From positions 1,581,462 to 1,645,461 of the forward strand of contig JAAAFW010000006.1 in NCBI GenBank assembly GCA_019352875.1: a stretch of DNA of 64,000 nt. The letters run 5' to 3'. The position numbers and the translations under genes were made by a program. This DNA is from Pedobacter cryoconitis (GTDB lineage Bacteria; Bacteroidota; Bacteroidia; Sphingobacteriales; Sphingobacteriaceae). This document shows positions 37,912-47,464 of the stretch, in pieces; the stretch's first letter is position 1; each line of letters starts with the position of its first letter. The notes beneath the pieces were generated by a model. The model was not told the DNA's origin and did not search any database. It saw nothing but the letters and a program-made list of their open reading frames with translations.

Positions 37912-38655
37912 ATGAAGCGAAATATTATTCCCGGTGTATTGATCTGCCTGCTAACGCTGCTGTCTTTCACTGGTACTGTAAATGCACAAAGCCGCAAAAT
38001 TCTTGTTTTTGCTAAAACAGCAGGCTTTTACCATGAATCAATTGCGGTAGGATTACCGGCTTTGCAGAAGATGGGGGCCGAGCATGGATTTGGTGTTGAC
38101 ACCACGAGAAACTCAGCTGTGTTCACACCTGAAAATTTAAAAAAATATGCGGCTGTTGTATTTCTTAATACAACAGGAGATGTACTGAATGATGTGCAAC
38201 AAAAGGCTTTTGAGCAATATATTAAAGCCGGTGGCGGCTATGTAGGTGTACATGCTGCAACAGATACAGAATATGAATGGCCCTGGTATGGAAAACTGGT
38301 CGGCGCCTATTTTGTGAAGCATCCGGAGCAGCAGGTTGCGACTTTGATTGTCAAAGATCGTAAGAGTATAGCAACTGCACACCTTCCTGCTACCTGGTCG
38401 AGAAAAGACGAGTGGTATAACTTTAAAGATATTAACCCAGATATCAAGGTCTTGATTGAACTCGATGAGAAATCTTATAAAGGAGGTTCAAACGGTGCAT
38501 TTCACCCAATTGCCTGGTACCACAATTATGATGGGGGAAGGGCCTTCTATACCGGACTGGGCCATGTTGATGAGTCTTACACCGATCCGCTCTTCCTGAA
38601 GCACCTGCTCGGAGGTCTCCAATATGCTATGGGTCAAAAGCCTATGCATAAATAA
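37912..38655 (+). CDS. ThuA domain-containing secreted protein
   Basis: This 247-residue protein has a signal peptide (GVLICLLTLLSFTGTVNAQS) and a ThuA (trehalose-utilisation-like, class I glutamine-amidotransferase-like) fold. Landmarks are KILVFAKTAGFYHESIAVGLPAL, AVVFLNTTGDVLN, YVGVHAATDTEYEW and PIAWYHNYDGGRAFYTGLGH. Bacteroidota ThuA proteins are usually periplasmic and linked to sugar metabolism; the reaction is not established. Confidence 0.88.
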   Translation: MKRNIIPGVLICLLTLLSFTGTVNAQSRKILVFAKTAGFYHESIAVGLPALQKMGAEHGFGVDTTRNSAVFTPENLKKYAAVVFLNTTGDVLNDVQQKAFEQYIKAGGGYVGVHAATDTEYEWPWYGKLVGAYFVKHPEQQVATLIVKDRKSIATAHLPATWSRKDEWYNFKDINPDIKVLIELDEKSYKGGSNGAFHPIAWYHNYDGGRAFYTGLGHVDESYTDPLFLKHLLGGLQYAMGQKPMHK

Positions 38656-38680
38656 AGATCAATTCAATTCGGTCTGCGAT

Positions 38681-38711
38681 TTTGATGTGAAGATTATTAT
38701 CGCTACATTTG
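38681..38711 (+). promoter_or_regulatory. Promoter of the rpsF-rpsR-rplI operon
   Basis: TTTG (38681-38684), exactly 19 bp, then TACATTTG (38704-38711): a full Bacteroidota promoter match, about 40 bp before the rpsF ATG. Confidence 0.82.
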
Positions 38712-38753
38712 CAGCCCGTTTTATACGGTAATTAACATTAAATAATTATAACA

Positions 38754-39116
38754 ATGAATCAGTACGAAACTGTTATCGTTCTTACCCCGTTGTTGTCAGA
38801 AGAAGTTGCGAAAGAAGCATTAGCGAAATTCAGCAAAATCATCACTGACAGCGGAGCCGAAATTGTTCAAGAGGACAATTGGGGTTTGAGAAAATTAGCG
38901 TATCCGATTGAAAAAAAAGCAAGCGGATTCTTCCACCTTACAGAGTACAAATCTTCAGGTGAATTAATTAACAAATTGGAATTAGAACTAAAACGCGATG
39001 AGCGTGTTCTTCGTTTCCTGACCATTAGATTAGACCGTCACGCGGTTGCTTATAATGAGAAGAAACGCAGTGGTGCTTTTAACAAAAAACCTAAGAAAGA
39101 GGAGGCTGCAGCATAA
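38754..39116 (+). CDS. rpsF: 30S ribosomal protein S6
   Basis: This 120-residue S6 has the N-terminal [14 protein letters not shown] strand, the [25 protein letters not shown] block and a basic tail. S6 pairs with S18 on the small subunit. First gene of the S6-S18-L9 operon; the stop overlaps the rpsR start as TAATG. Confidence 0.97.
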   Translation: MNQYETVIVLTPLLSEEVAKEALAKFSKIITDSGAEIVQEDNWGLRKLAYPIEKKASGFFHLTEYKSSGELINKLELELKRDERVLRFLTIRLDRHAVAYNEKKRSGAFNKKPKKEEAAA

Positions 39117-39379
39117 TGGCTAAAGATCAGATACAATATGTTACCGCTCCAAAAGTGGACGATAACAGAAAAAAATATTGCCGTTTCAAAAAGAACGGAA
39201 TTAAATATATCGATTACAAAGACGCAAACTTTCTGTTAAAATTCATCAATGATCAAGGTAAAATTTTACCACGCCGTTTAACCGGTACTTCATTGAAATT
39301 TCAACGTAAAGTGGCTCAGGCGGTAAAACGTTCTCGCCACATTGGTTTGTTACCTTTCGTTGCTGACCAATTAAAATAG
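39116..39379 (+). CDS. rpsR: 30S ribosomal protein S18
   Basis: 87 residues, with [25 protein letters not shown] and the C-terminal [28 protein letters not shown] motif of S18. Translationally coupled to rpsF; rplI starts 10 bp downstream. Confidence 0.97.
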   Translation: MAKDQIQYVTAPKVDDNRKKYCRFKKNGIKYIDYKDANFLLKFINDQGKILPRRLTGTSLKFQRKVAQAVKRSRHIGLLPFVADQLK

Positions 39380-39389
39380 GAGCTGAGAC

Positions 39390-39833
39390 ATGGAAATTAT
39401 ATTAAAACAGGACATCAAATCTCTTGGAGAGAAAGATGATATTGTAAACGTAAAGCCAGGTTACGGCCGTAACTACCTGATCCCACAAGGATTTGGTGCT
39501 TTAGCTACTCCATCTGCTAAAAAAGTATTAGCAGAAAACCTGAAGCAAGCAGCGTTTAAACAAGATAAAATTAAGAAAGATGCTGAAGGTATCGCAGAAC
39601 GTTTAACTGAAGTTAAATTGTCTATTGGTGCTAAAGCTGGTGAAACCGGTAAAATCTTTGGTGCAGTTAACACCATCATGATTGCTGAAGCTTTAAAACA
39701 ACAAGGTTTTGAAGTTGACCGTCGCCGTATCACTTTCGAAACTGAACCTAAATTTGTTGGTGAATATATCGCTAACTTAAACTTACACAAAGAAGTGAAA
39801 GTTAAAGTTCCTTTCGAAGTTGTAGCTGAGTAA
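39390..39833 (+). CDS. rplI: 50S ribosomal protein L9
   Basis: This 147-residue L9 has the N-terminal MEIILKQDIKSLGEKDDIVNVKPGYGRNYLIPQGFG rRNA-binding domain, a long connecting helix and the C-terminal domain (EVKVKVPFEVVAE). Last gene of the ribosomal operon, followed by a strong terminator. Confidence 0.97.
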   Translation: MEIILKQDIKSLGEKDDIVNVKPGYGRNYLIPQGFGALATPSAKKVLAENLKQAAFKQDKIKKDAEGIAERLTEVKLSIGAKAGETGKIFGAVNTIMIAEALKQQGFEVDRRRITFETEPKFVGEYIANLNLHKEVKVKVPFEVVAE

Positions 39834-39852
39834 TCATCATCTTATTCGACAT

Positions 39853-39889
39853 AAAAAAAAGCGTTCCATTTGGAACGCTTTTTTTTATG
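39853..39889. terminator. Terminator after rplI
   Basis: AAAAAAAAGCGTTCC-ATTT-GGAACGCTTTTTTTT, a perfect hairpin with A and T runs, serves both rplI and the convergent gene. Confidence 0.94.
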
Positions 39890-39903
39890 TCTGATTTTTA
39901 GAG

Positions 39904-40197
39904 TTATACTCCCCTTTTTCTGGAGCGGTGTTCATCTATAATCTTGCGGATTTCCTTAATATCGCTTTTTGAAAAGCCATGGACTTCAATTTTATTGCCG
40001 TTCATAAACAACCGTAATTTCGAGAAACCAACCATAGGTGAATCCACCTCAATTGAAGTTATATCTTCGTAATTGAGATATTTGGAGTCTCCACTAAAAA
40101 GTCCTGGAGCTTTAATCTCTATTGAGTTTTCCTCCAGGTGGATTTCTGTTGGGAATACCTTGTTTCCCTCGGATAGTCTTGATGCTGTGAATTTCAT
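39904..40197 (-). CDS. Small PH-like domain protein
   Basis: This 97-residue protein is built from beta strands and a final helix (KIEVHGFSKSDIKEIRKIIDEHRSR). It resembles a bacterial PH domain (EDITSIEVDSPMVGFSKLRLF). No TM or signal peptide; function unknown. Confidence 0.68.
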   Translation of the reverse strand: MKFTASRLSEGNKVFPTEIHLEENSIEIKAPGLFSGDSKYLNYEDITSIEVDSPMVGFSKLRLFMNGNKIEVHGFSKSDIKEIRKIIDEHRSRKRGV

Positions 40198-40294
40198 CAG
40201 ATAATTTTTTAATTTTTCACGAATTTAGCAAAAGCTTTGCTTATTCTATCATCTGTGCAGATCCAAAAACTTTGGACGTGCCGGACATTTAATC

Positions 40295-41389
40295 CTAATT
40301 GTTTTTCTCACTGGCAATCGCTGCCAAAAGTTTGCGATAAGGTGTATTGAATTTTTCTATCCCTTCATCTTCCAGTTGTTGCATCAGCTTGCCCAGGTCT
40401 ATACCTTCATGATGGAGTTGTGAAATTACTGAACTTGCCCCTTCCAGATCCTGTTCCAGTCTCACTGCGGGATCTCCGTGGTCACGGAATGCTTCCAGGG
40501 TTTCCATAGGGATGGTATTTACGGTATCGGGGCCAATTAGTGCCTCTACATATTTGACGTCACTATACGCCGGGTTCTTACTTCCTGTACTTGCCCAGAG
40601 CAGGCGTTGCGGTCTTGCACCTTTAGCTGCCAGTTTTTTCCAACGTTCCCCGCTAAATTTTTGTTTATAAATTTCATAGGCTTTTTTGGCAGATGCGATG
40701 GCTACTTTACCTTCCAGGTTCTGCAGATTTTTCTCATGGAGGATCGGATCAAGTAGTACATCTATCCGGCTTAAAAAGAAACTGGCCACAGACGAAATCC
40801 CATTTATCGGATTACCTTGTTCTACTCTTTCTTCCAGTCCTGCCAGATAGGCCTCCGCTACAGCTTCATATCTCTCCAGACTAAATAATAGCGTGACATT
40901 AATATTAATTCCTGCTGCGATACTGGTTTGTATTGCCGGTAATCCCGCTTTGGTGGCCGGAATTTTAATCATCACATTCTTACGGTCAACCGCGTGCCAC
41001 AGTTCCTGTGCCTGTTCTATTGTACCTTCAGTATCCATTGCAAGTAATGGTGATACCTCCAGGCTCACATAACCATCAATACCTTCCTGTTTCTCTTCAT
41101 AGACAGGCAAAAACAAATCTGCTGCGCTTCTGATATCGGCAATAGCAAGCTGATAGAAGATATCTTCATCGCTGAGCTCTTCTTCCGCATATTTATGAAT
41201 ATCTGCATCATAATCATTGCTACTGCTGATAGCTTTCTCAAAAATAGCAGGATTGGAGGTTATCCCGCGAATACCATCTTCCTCAATTAGCTTCTTCAGC
41301 TGACCTGAACTGATGAGCTGACGGTCAATAAAGTCCAGCCAGATACTTTGTCCATAATCATATATCTTTTTTACACGATTGTTTTCCAT
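40295..41389 (-). CDS. tal: Transaldolase
   Basis: This 364-residue TIM-barrel enzyme is of the longer transaldolase type and works in the pentose phosphate pathway. The active-site Schiff-base lysine is in NVMIKIPATKAGLPAI. GITSNPAIFEKAISSSNDYD, ININVTLLFSLERYE and LLWASTGSKNPAYSD complete the family pattern. Monocistronic. Confidence 0.93.
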   Translation of the reverse strand: MENNRVKKIYDYGQSIWLDFIDRQLISSGQLKKLIEEDGIRGITSNPAIFEKAISSSNDYDADIHKYAEEELSDEDIFYQLAIADIRSAADLFLPVYEEKQEGIDGYVSLEVSPLLAMDTEGTIEQAQELWHAVDRKNVMIKIPATKAGLPAIQTSIAAGININVTLLFSLERYEAVAEAYLAGLEERVEQGNPINGISSVASFFLSRIDVLLDPILHEKNLQNLEGKVAIASAKKAYEIYKQKFSGERWKKLAAKGARPQRLLWASTGSKNPAYSDVKYVEALIGPDTVNTIPMETLEAFRDHGDPAVRLEQDLEGASSVISQLHHEGIDLGKLMQQLEDEGIEKFNTPYRKLLAAIASEKNN

Positions 41390-41490
41390 GATCTTGTATT
41401 TTTACAGCAGAACAGGTTCAACTGCGCTTTGTTTCCTAAAATCTAAAAACTGGCAAAGTACAGACAAACCTGTATTATATAATTTATTGA

Positions 41491-42237
41491 ATGGCAAAGA
41501 AACGTGTGGTAGCCCCGGGTTCTATATTAGACCGTGTTAAATGGCTCGGGCTGAAAATTGTAATTTGGTTTTTACTGGCATCTATCGGTTGGGTGCTGGC
41601 TTATAAATTTATTAATCCCCCGATTACTCTTTTAATGGTAATGCGGAATTTTGAACGAAAAGCAGACGGTAAAACATTTAAAATAGAGAAGGAATGGGTT
41701 GATTATAAACAGATATCGGCACAACTGAAAAGGGCTGCAGTTGCTTCAGAAGATCAGAAATTCCCGACGCATCATGGTTTCGACCTGAAAGCTATAGACA
41801 AAGCATACAAGTCTAACAAAGGTACAAGTGGCAAGATTAAAGGAGGAAGTACAATCTCGCAACAGACAGCCAAAAATGTATTTCTTTGGCCCGGCAGGTC
41901 CTGGGTAAGGAAAGGATTTGAGGCTTACTTTACGGTACTGATCGAGTTGTTCTGGAGTAAAGAACGTATTCTGGAAGTATATCTGAACGTCATTGAAATG
42001 GGCGATGGGATTTATGGCGCTGAAGCAGCTGCGCAAAACTATTTTGGTAAAACCTGTACTAATCTGAATAGGTCTGAAGCCGCGCTGATTATAGCCTGCT
42101 TACCGAATCCTTTACGCTGGACTCCTGCCAAACCAACAACTTATATCAGGCACCGGCAATATCAGATTATGCGGAGTATTAAACAGATGGGTCCGCTAAA
42201 GCTGGGCGCACAGCAAGAATCTAAACCAAAAAAATAA
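41491..42237 (+). CDS. mtgA: Monofunctional biosynthetic peptidoglycan transglycosylase
   Basis: This 248-residue GT51 enzyme polymerises lipid II into glycan strands without a transpeptidase domain. One N-terminal TM anchor is followed by the catalytic glutamate motif VASEDQKFPTHHGFD, KGGSTISQQTAKNVFLWPGRSWVRKG and KERILEVYLNVIEMGDGIYGAE. The next gene starts 5 bp after its stop. Confidence 0.94.
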   Translation: MAKKRVVAPGSILDRVKWLGLKIVIWFLLASIGWVLAYKFINPPITLLMVMRNFERKADGKTFKIEKEWVDYKQISAQLKRAAVASEDQKFPTHHGFDLKAIDKAYKSNKGTSGKIKGGSTISQQTAKNVFLWPGRSWVRKGFEAYFTVLIELFWSKERILEVYLNVIEMGDGIYGAEAAAQNYFGKTCTNLNRSEAALIIACLPNPLRWTPAKPTTYIRHRQYQIMRSIKQMGPLKLGAQQESKPKK

Positions 42238-42242
42238 AAATA

Positions 42243-43274
42243 ATGAATAAACTCATTTGTCTCGGTCTGTTGTTCATCTGCAGTTTCTCAGCTTCAACAG
42301 CAGGAGCTCAGCAAAAACAAAAGTACGTCCTGGTAATTCACGGCGGTGCCGGTACCATCTTGAAAAAAAATATGACACCGGAAAAAGAGCAGGCTTACCT
42401 GGGAAAACTTCGTGAGGCCTTGCAAGCAGGATACGATCAGATTAAGGCTGGAAAACCGAGTATAGATGCAGTGCAGGCTGCCGTTCTGGTAATGGAAGAC
42501 AGCCCATTATTTAATGCTGGAAAAGGAGCGGTCTTCACACACGATGGGAAAAATGAAATGGATGCCGCTATAATGGACGGTAAAACGCTTAAAGCCGGAT
42601 CAGTCGCAGGTGTTACTACTATCCGTAATCCTATCCTTGCTGCAAGGGCAGTTATGGAGCGTTCTGAGCATGTGATGATGATTGGCAGGGGTGCAGAAGG
42701 TTTCGCAAAAGAAGTAGGGCTGCAAATTGTTGACCCGTCTTATTTCTATACGCCCGAACGCTGGAATGGTTTACAGAAGGCTTTAGCTGAAGATTCTGTT
42801 AAAGCAGTACTGGATCATGGAAATAAGCATTCTGAATTAATGGGTACAATAAATAAAGATAATAAATTCGGTACCGTTGGTGCAGTAGCGCTTGATCAGG
42901 CTGGCAATCTGGCTGCGGCAACTTCTACCGGCGGGATGACTAATAAAAAATATGGTCGTGTTGGTGATGCTCCGCTGATCGGGGCGGGCACTTATGCTAA
43001 CAATGCTACCGCTGGTATTTCCGCCACCGGCTGGGGCGAGTTTTTTATCCGCTCTGTGGTAGCTTATGATATTTCCGCAATGATGGAATATCAAAAGCTG
43101 TCACTACAGGAAGCAGCAGCGAAAGCATTGGCCAAGATGGAAAAATTAGGCGGTGACGGTGGATTGATCGCGCTGGATAATAAAGGTAATGTAACTATGC
43201 CTTTCAATACAGCAGGTATGTACCGTGGGACGGTTACAGCTGATGGTAAGATTGAAGTTAATATATATCGCTAA
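42243..43274 (+). CDS. iaaA: Isoaspartyl peptidase / plant-type L-asparaginase
   Basis: This 343-residue Ntn-hydrolase precursor has a signal peptide (LICLGLLFICSFSASTAGAQ). GGAGTI near the N-terminus and the autocleavage site before the threonine nucleophile in DNKFGTVGAVALDQAGNLAAATSTGG are visible. The substrate pocket block GDAPLIGAGTYANN follows. It likely removes isoaspartyl residues from periplasmic peptides. Coupled to mtgA. Confidence 0.9.
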   Translation: MNKLICLGLLFICSFSASTAGAQQKQKYVLVIHGGAGTILKKNMTPEKEQAYLGKLREALQAGYDQIKAGKPSIDAVQAAVLVMEDSPLFNAGKGAVFTHDGKNEMDAAIMDGKTLKAGSVAGVTTIRNPILAARAVMERSEHVMMIGRGAEGFAKEVGLQIVDPSYFYTPERWNGLQKALAEDSVKAVLDHGNKHSELMGTINKDNKFGTVGAVALDQAGNLAAATSTGGMTNKKYGRVGDAPLIGAGTYANNATAGISATGWGEFFIRSVVAYDISAMMEYQKLSLQEAAAKALAKMEKLGGDGGLIALDNKGNVTMPFNTAGMYRGTVTADGKIEVNIYR

Positions 43275-43285
43275 TCTTAGAAAGG

Positions 43286-43329
43286 AGTATTTACCGGCCT
43301 GCTATTACAGGAGGTCGGCAAATACTTTT
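43286..43329. terminator. Bidirectional terminator between iaaA and the 159-residue hypothetical
   Basis: AGTATTT pairs with AAATACT, and CCG/CGG and CCT/AGG extend the stem. It ends in TTTTT and overlaps the last codons of the minus-strand gene. Confidence 0.72.
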
Positions 43330-43784
43330 TGATGCCAGCTATCTTTGAACGGCACTTCCCATTTATTTTCATACTCATCCAGGGTCTGCACCATATTGTT
43401 GAATACGGTAGATTCTGGTGTTATGTTTTTGATACTGATCAGGGTTTCAAAATCTTCTTTATTAACCACATTAACTTTGTCATCAACTTTATAGGCCATA
43501 TTGAAGCGGTTAAAGAGATCAACGCTGTATTGCAGTTCCAATCCTTTGATCACACGAACTGATGCATCAATGGAACAACCGGTAGCACCTGCTGCAGTTT
43601 CATCTACGATAAAGACAATAAAGTAATTATAACGGATTTCTGCTTTAGCCTGTAACTGGTGTCCATGTGCTTTCCATTGCTCGGTAAATTCGTCCAGCTG
43701 CTTTTGTAATTGCTGGACTTCCTGATCGCTGAATTCACGGTCAGACTGATAGATCCATACTTTTGATTGTGGAGAAAAACTCAT
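43305..43784 (-). CDS. Conserved Bacteroidota hypothetical (often called 'ABC transporter ATPase')
   Basis: This 159-residue protein contains KVWIYQSDREFSDQEVQQL, GCSIDASVRVIKGLELQY and NVVNKEDFETL. Homologues are annotated as ABC ATPases, but no Walker A, signature or Walker B motif exists, so that name is wrong. A -7-like TAAATTTG lies at 43789-43796, about 5 bp from the ATG. Function unknown. Confidence 0.78.
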   Translation of the reverse strand: MSFSPQSKVWIYQSDREFSDQEVQQLQKQLDEFTEQWKAHGHQLQAKAEIRYNYFIVFIVDETAAGATGCSIDASVRVIKGLELQYSVDLFNRFNMAYKVDDKVNVVNKEDFETLISIKNITPESTVFNNMVQTLDEYENKWEVPFKDSWHQKVFADLL

Positions 43785-43920
43785 ATAACAAATTTAAGAT
43801 TTTAATTAACTTGAACTAAGCGCTTGTATAAAAATTACCTGCACATGAATTTTGCAGATTTTAACTCTCCAAGCCTTAATTTATGGTACCTTATAAGATT
43901 ATTATATAATAGCCAGGCTG

Positions 43921-44394
43921 ATGAAAAAGTTTACGCGTAGATCTAAAATAATCATTTTCATTCTTCTTTGTCCGGTTTTTCTTTCTTTTTCTGCAAATGG
44001 CCCTGCAGATGAGGAAGCCGGGTTTGTTCAGGATATGTTGAATACCCATTATGCTATTCTTCCGGATGCCCCGGCACTCAAGAAATATGAGCTTCAGGTA
44101 AGCGGAACGGGCTTTTGTAGGTATAAGAAGTATTATCAGAGTGGTAAACAGGAATATTTTTCATTCCATTTTCTTAAATATAAAGCTGCCGATTATGTAG
44201 GAAACAATACGAGTGGTACTTTATATCTGCATACTCTGAATGACGACGTGATCGTGCAAACCTATAAAGAAAGAAGGGGTGGTGATATAGACAGTATGGC
44301 TACGAGCCTGGCAATTCCACTTAAAAACATGGAACCTGAAGACCTTGAGCTGCTACAGGAAAAATTTCGGCAGCTGCAGGCAAAACTTCGCTAA
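43921..44394 (+). CDS. Secreted hypothetical protein
   Basis: This 157-residue protein has an N-terminal signal/anchor (SKIIIFILLCPVFLSFSANG) and then an unrecognised, probably periplasmic domain. Its C-terminus (MEPEDLELLQEKFRQLQAKLR) is encoded in a stretch that overlaps the convergent metallo-hydrolase gene by 74 bp. Confidence 0.7.
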   Translation: MKKFTRRSKIIIFILLCPVFLSFSANGPADEEAGFVQDMLNTHYAILPDAPALKKYELQVSGTGFCRYKKYYQSGKQEYFSFHFLKYKAADYVGNNTSGTLYLHTLNDDVIVQTYKERRGGDIDSMATSLAIPLKNMEPEDLELLQEKFRQLQAKLR

Positions 44395-45172
44395 AATTTC
44401 CGTTAATAGTATATACTGCAGATTCTTCATTCCTGGAAGCCACCACTATTTTTGTTAATCCGGCATCGGTCTGAAATAGTTTTTCCACAACATCGGGATG
44501 ATTATTATCCCTTGATAAATGAGCCAGTAATAAATGGCTCAACCTGGCGGAGCGGTGATTTTTGAACAACTCTAATGCCTGCAGGTTACTCAGGTGTCCT
44601 CTACCGCCGCTGATTCTTCGTTTCAGATAATATGGATAACCTCCGTTATTTAACATATCTGTATCGTAGTTGGTCTCCAGAAAAGCTGCATGACACTGAG
44701 AAAAATAATGACTAAGGTTTTCACATACATCTCCAAGATCAGTAAATATGCCGATTTTAAGTTCCCCCTGGCAGACCATAAAACTATGCGGATCTGCGGC
44801 ATCGTGTATTTTAGGAAAGGTATGAATCTGCAGGCTGCCAATTGTGATCTGTTGATGGCCGCTAAAATGAAGTAAAAGCTCTTCCGGAAGAGCAAGTTTA
44901 CTATTCTGATAGGTGCCCGGCGTAATATAAACCGGGAGTTTGTATTTTTTTGCCAATACCTGCAGTCCGCGGATATGGTCGGTATGTTCGTGGGAAATGA
45001 ATACGGCTTTAACTTTGTCTATGGAAAGGTTCATGCGTAGCATTCGCTTCTCAGTTTCCCGGCAGGAGATACCTGCATCAATGAGAACTGCTTCTTCGGC
45101 ATTGCCGATATAATAACAGTTTCCGTTACTGCCGGAATTTAAGGAAGCAATATGCAGCGGGCTATAATCCAT
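44321..45172 (-). CDS. MBL-fold metallo-hydrolase (YycJ/WalJ-like)
   Basis: This 283-residue metallo-beta-lactamase-fold enzyme has the metal site SHEHTDHIRGL, plus ASLNSGSNGNCYYIG at the N-terminus and LLAHLSRDNNHP later; this is the YycJ-type layout. The substrate is unknown. The final 24 codons overlap the convergent hypothetical. It overlaps the upstream Fe-S gene by 11 bp, so the three minus-strand genes from 47281 to 44321 may be one transcript. Confidence 0.87.
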   Translation of the reverse strand: MDYSPLHIASLNSGSNGNCYYIGNAEEAVLIDAGISCRETEKRMLRMNLSIDKVKAVFISHEHTDHIRGLQVLAKKYKLPVYITPGTYQNSKLALPEELLLHFSGHQQITIGSLQIHTFPKIHDAADPHSFMVCQGELKIGIFTDLGDVCENLSHYFSQCHAAFLETNYDTDMLNNGGYPYYLKRRISGGRGHLSNLQALELFKNHRSARLSHLLLAHLSRDNNHPDVVEKLFQTDAGLTKIVVASRNEESAVYTINGNFSEVLPAAAEIFPVAAQGLQVPCF

Positions 45173-45962
45173 TTGCGCGTGCTGTTATTTCTGCGATATC
45201 CAACACCTGAACTTCATCACTCTTGTCTTTCATTTTAACGCCGTCGCTCAGCATTGTCATACAAAAAGGGCATCCGGCAGCGATAATTCCGGGATTGGTC
45301 TCCAGTGCTTCTTCAATTCTTTCAATATTGATGTCTTTATTGCCTTTTTCCGGTTCTTTGAACATCTGCGCGCCACCCGCTCCACAGCACAGGCCGTTGG
45401 ATTTGCATCTTTTCATTTCTACCAATTGTGCATCTAATACTTCCAGCGCCTTTCTGGGCGCTTCATAGACGCCATTGGCACGACCAAGATAACAAGGATC
45501 ATGATAGGTGATCTTTTTACCTTTGAAACTCTCACCGCCTTCTGCTTTCAGCTTACCCTCAGCGATCAGATCCTGAATCAGCTGGGTGTGGTGAATAACC
45601 TCATAATTTCCGCCGAGGCCGGGATATTCGTTCTTTATGGTGTTAAAACAATGCGGGCATCCGGTAACTATTTTTTTTATATCATAACCATTCAGTATTT
45701 CAATATTGGTCATGGCCTGCATCTGGAATAAGAATTCATTTCCTGCACGTTTGGCTGGATCGCCCGTACAACTTTCTTCAGTTCCCAAAACCGCATATTT
45801 AATGCCGACGTGGTGTAATATTTTACAGATATCTCTGGTCGTTTTTTGTGCTCTTTCATCATAGCTGCCTGCGCAGCCCACCCAGAATAAAATCTCCGGC
45901 TGTTCACCTCTGGCAACTAATTCTGCCATGGTAGGTACTTCTATATTAAGTTTCTCGCTCAT
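45162..45962 (-). CDS. (Fe-S)-binding protein with CCG domains (GlpC/HdrB-like)
   Basis: This 266-residue cytoplasmic protein has two cysteine-rich CCG-type domains. TGCPHCFNTIKNEYP and CYLGRANGVYEAPRKALEVL start the pattern, and LCCGAGGAQMF and GCPFCMTML complete the second. It likely binds iron-sulfur clusters and passes electrons to or from the membrane partner encoded 23 bp upstream. Confidence 0.88.
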   Translation of the reverse strand: MSEKLNIEVPTMAELVARGEQPEILFWVGCAGSYDERAQKTTRDICKILHHVGIKYAVLGTEESCTGDPAKRAGNEFLFQMQAMTNIEILNGYDIKKIVTGCPHCFNTIKNEYPGLGGNYEVIHHTQLIQDLIAEGKLKAEGGESFKGKKITYHDPCYLGRANGVYEAPRKALEVLDAQLVEMKRCKSNGLCCGAGGAQMFKEPEKGNKDINIERIEEALETNPGIIAAGCPFCMTMLSDGVKMKDKSDEVQVLDIAEITARANGL

Positions 45963-45985
45963 TGTTCAGCTCGTTTAAATCTGTC

Positions 45986-47281
45986 TTAATTTTCTTTTGC
46001 CCAGTTAAAGCGGTCAGCAGGTGAATATTTCCAGGGCGCACCGTTGTTTTCAATATTTCCAAGCATAGTATTGATGCTGGTAGGGGCCTGTGATTCTTCC
46101 ATTACTGCGTATCTTCTGAGTTCTGTGATAATAGCCAGAGGATCTATATTAATCGGGCAGGCTTCTACACAGGCGTTACAACTTGTGCATGCCCAGATTT
46201 CCTCTCTGGTGATATAATTGTCTATTAAAGATTTTCCGTCTTCCAAACCCGGTCCTTTCTGATCAAGGCTTTTACCTACTTCTTCCATCCGGTCTCTGGT
46301 ATCCATCATGATCTTTCTTGGCGAAAGGAGTTTACCGGTAATATTTGCCGGACATACAGAAGTACAACGCCCACATTCAGTACAGGTATAGGCGTTCATC
46401 AGGTTAATCCAGGTGAGATCATTCACATCTTTGGCACCGAACCTTCCTGCTGCTGCTTCTGCAGGTACAAAAGAGGGATCAAGCATAGCTTTCACCTCAT
46501 TGGTCACACTTTCCATATTAGTGAATTCACCTTTTGGTTCCAGATTGGAGTAATATGTATTTGGAAATGCAAACAGGATATGAAAATGTTTGGAATAAGG
46601 CAGGTAGTTTAAAAATGCCAGAATTCCGATAATATGGAACCACCAGCAGCCTCTTTCCAATGCGATTAGTACCGATGGCTGATCTGGCAGCAATGGAATC
46701 AAAAACTGACTTACCGGGAATGATCCTGCTGCGGTATAATGGGAAAGACCTAACGTCTGTAATTTGGCATCTGCTGCATTCATCAGCAGGAAAGCTGTCA
46801 TTAACAAGACCTCTGTAAAAAGTATATAATTGGCATCTGATTTTGGCCATCCTTCGAGTTCAGAGGCCATAAATCTTTTAAGCTTCAGTATGTTTCTGCG
46901 AATCAGAAAGATCACACAGGCTAACCATACACCCAAAGCCAGGATTTCGAACGATCCGATAAGAAAATTGTACAAGGTGCCGAGTCCGCCGAAAATACGG
47001 TGGGTGCCGAATATCCCGTCTATCATGATTTCCAGTACCTCGATGTTGATAATTACAAAGCCGGCATAAACAACAAAGTGTAAAGCAGCAGGAATGGGTC
47101 TTACCACCATTTTACTTTGTCCGAAGGCAACTTTTAGCATGGTCATCAGCCTTTTAGAGGGCTGGTCGGAACGATCTGCATCTCTCCCTAATCTGATATT
47201 GCGGATCACTTTTTTTACATTAATACTAAACAGTACAACGGCCGCAATGATGATGGCTATAAACAGAATTTGTGAAATCAT
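45986..47281 (-). CDS. Membrane 4Fe-4S heterodisulfide-reductase-like electron-transfer protein
   Basis: This 431-residue protein has about five N-terminal TM helices (to about residue 250). A soluble part carries two ferredoxin-type clusters: CTECGRCTSVCPANITG and CTSCNACVEACPINIDP. This matches the FadF/HdrE-like membrane subunits that transfer electrons (for example from acyl-CoA oxidation via ETF) to quinone. It forms a pair with the CCG protein. Confidence 0.88.
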   Translation of the reverse strand: MISQILFIAIIIAAVVLFSINVKKVIRNIRLGRDADRSDQPSKRLMTMLKVAFGQSKMVVRPIPAALHFVVYAGFVIINIEVLEIMIDGIFGTHRIFGGLGTLYNFLIGSFEILALGVWLACVIFLIRRNILKLKRFMASELEGWPKSDANYILFTEVLLMTAFLLMNAADAKLQTLGLSHYTAAGSFPVSQFLIPLLPDQPSVLIALERGCWWFHIIGILAFLNYLPYSKHFHILFAFPNTYYSNLEPKGEFTNMESVTNEVKAMLDPSFVPAEAAAGRFGAKDVNDLTWINLMNAYTCTECGRCTSVCPANITGKLLSPRKIMMDTRDRMEEVGKSLDQKGPGLEDGKSLIDNYITREEIWACTSCNACVEACPINIDPLAIITELRRYAVMEESQAPTSINTMLGNIENNGAPWKYSPADRFNWAKEN

Positions 47282-47416
47282 GTGCTGGTTAATCTTTTTA
47301 CAGTATTGCTAAGGTAAAAATTATACTATAAACAAATTACTATGCTTGCATATTATTTTGATTTTAAAACTCTTTTAAGCTGATTATTACCCCTTTTTAA
47401 ATTATTTTCAAAAAAG

Positions 47417-47447
47417 TTTTGTTTTCCAGAAAAAGAATCTACCTTTG
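47417..47447 (+). promoter_or_regulatory. Promoter of tRNA-Phe
   Basis: TTTTG (47417-47421), 18 bp, then TACCTTTG (47440-47447). This is a good Bacteroidota promoter about 45 bp before the tRNA 5' end. Confidence 0.72.
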
Positions 47448-47464
47448 CAATCCCAACCGAGGGG

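Noticed and set aside
43305..43784. ABC transporter ATPase
   Set aside because: The common annotation is not supported: there are no Walker or signature motifs.
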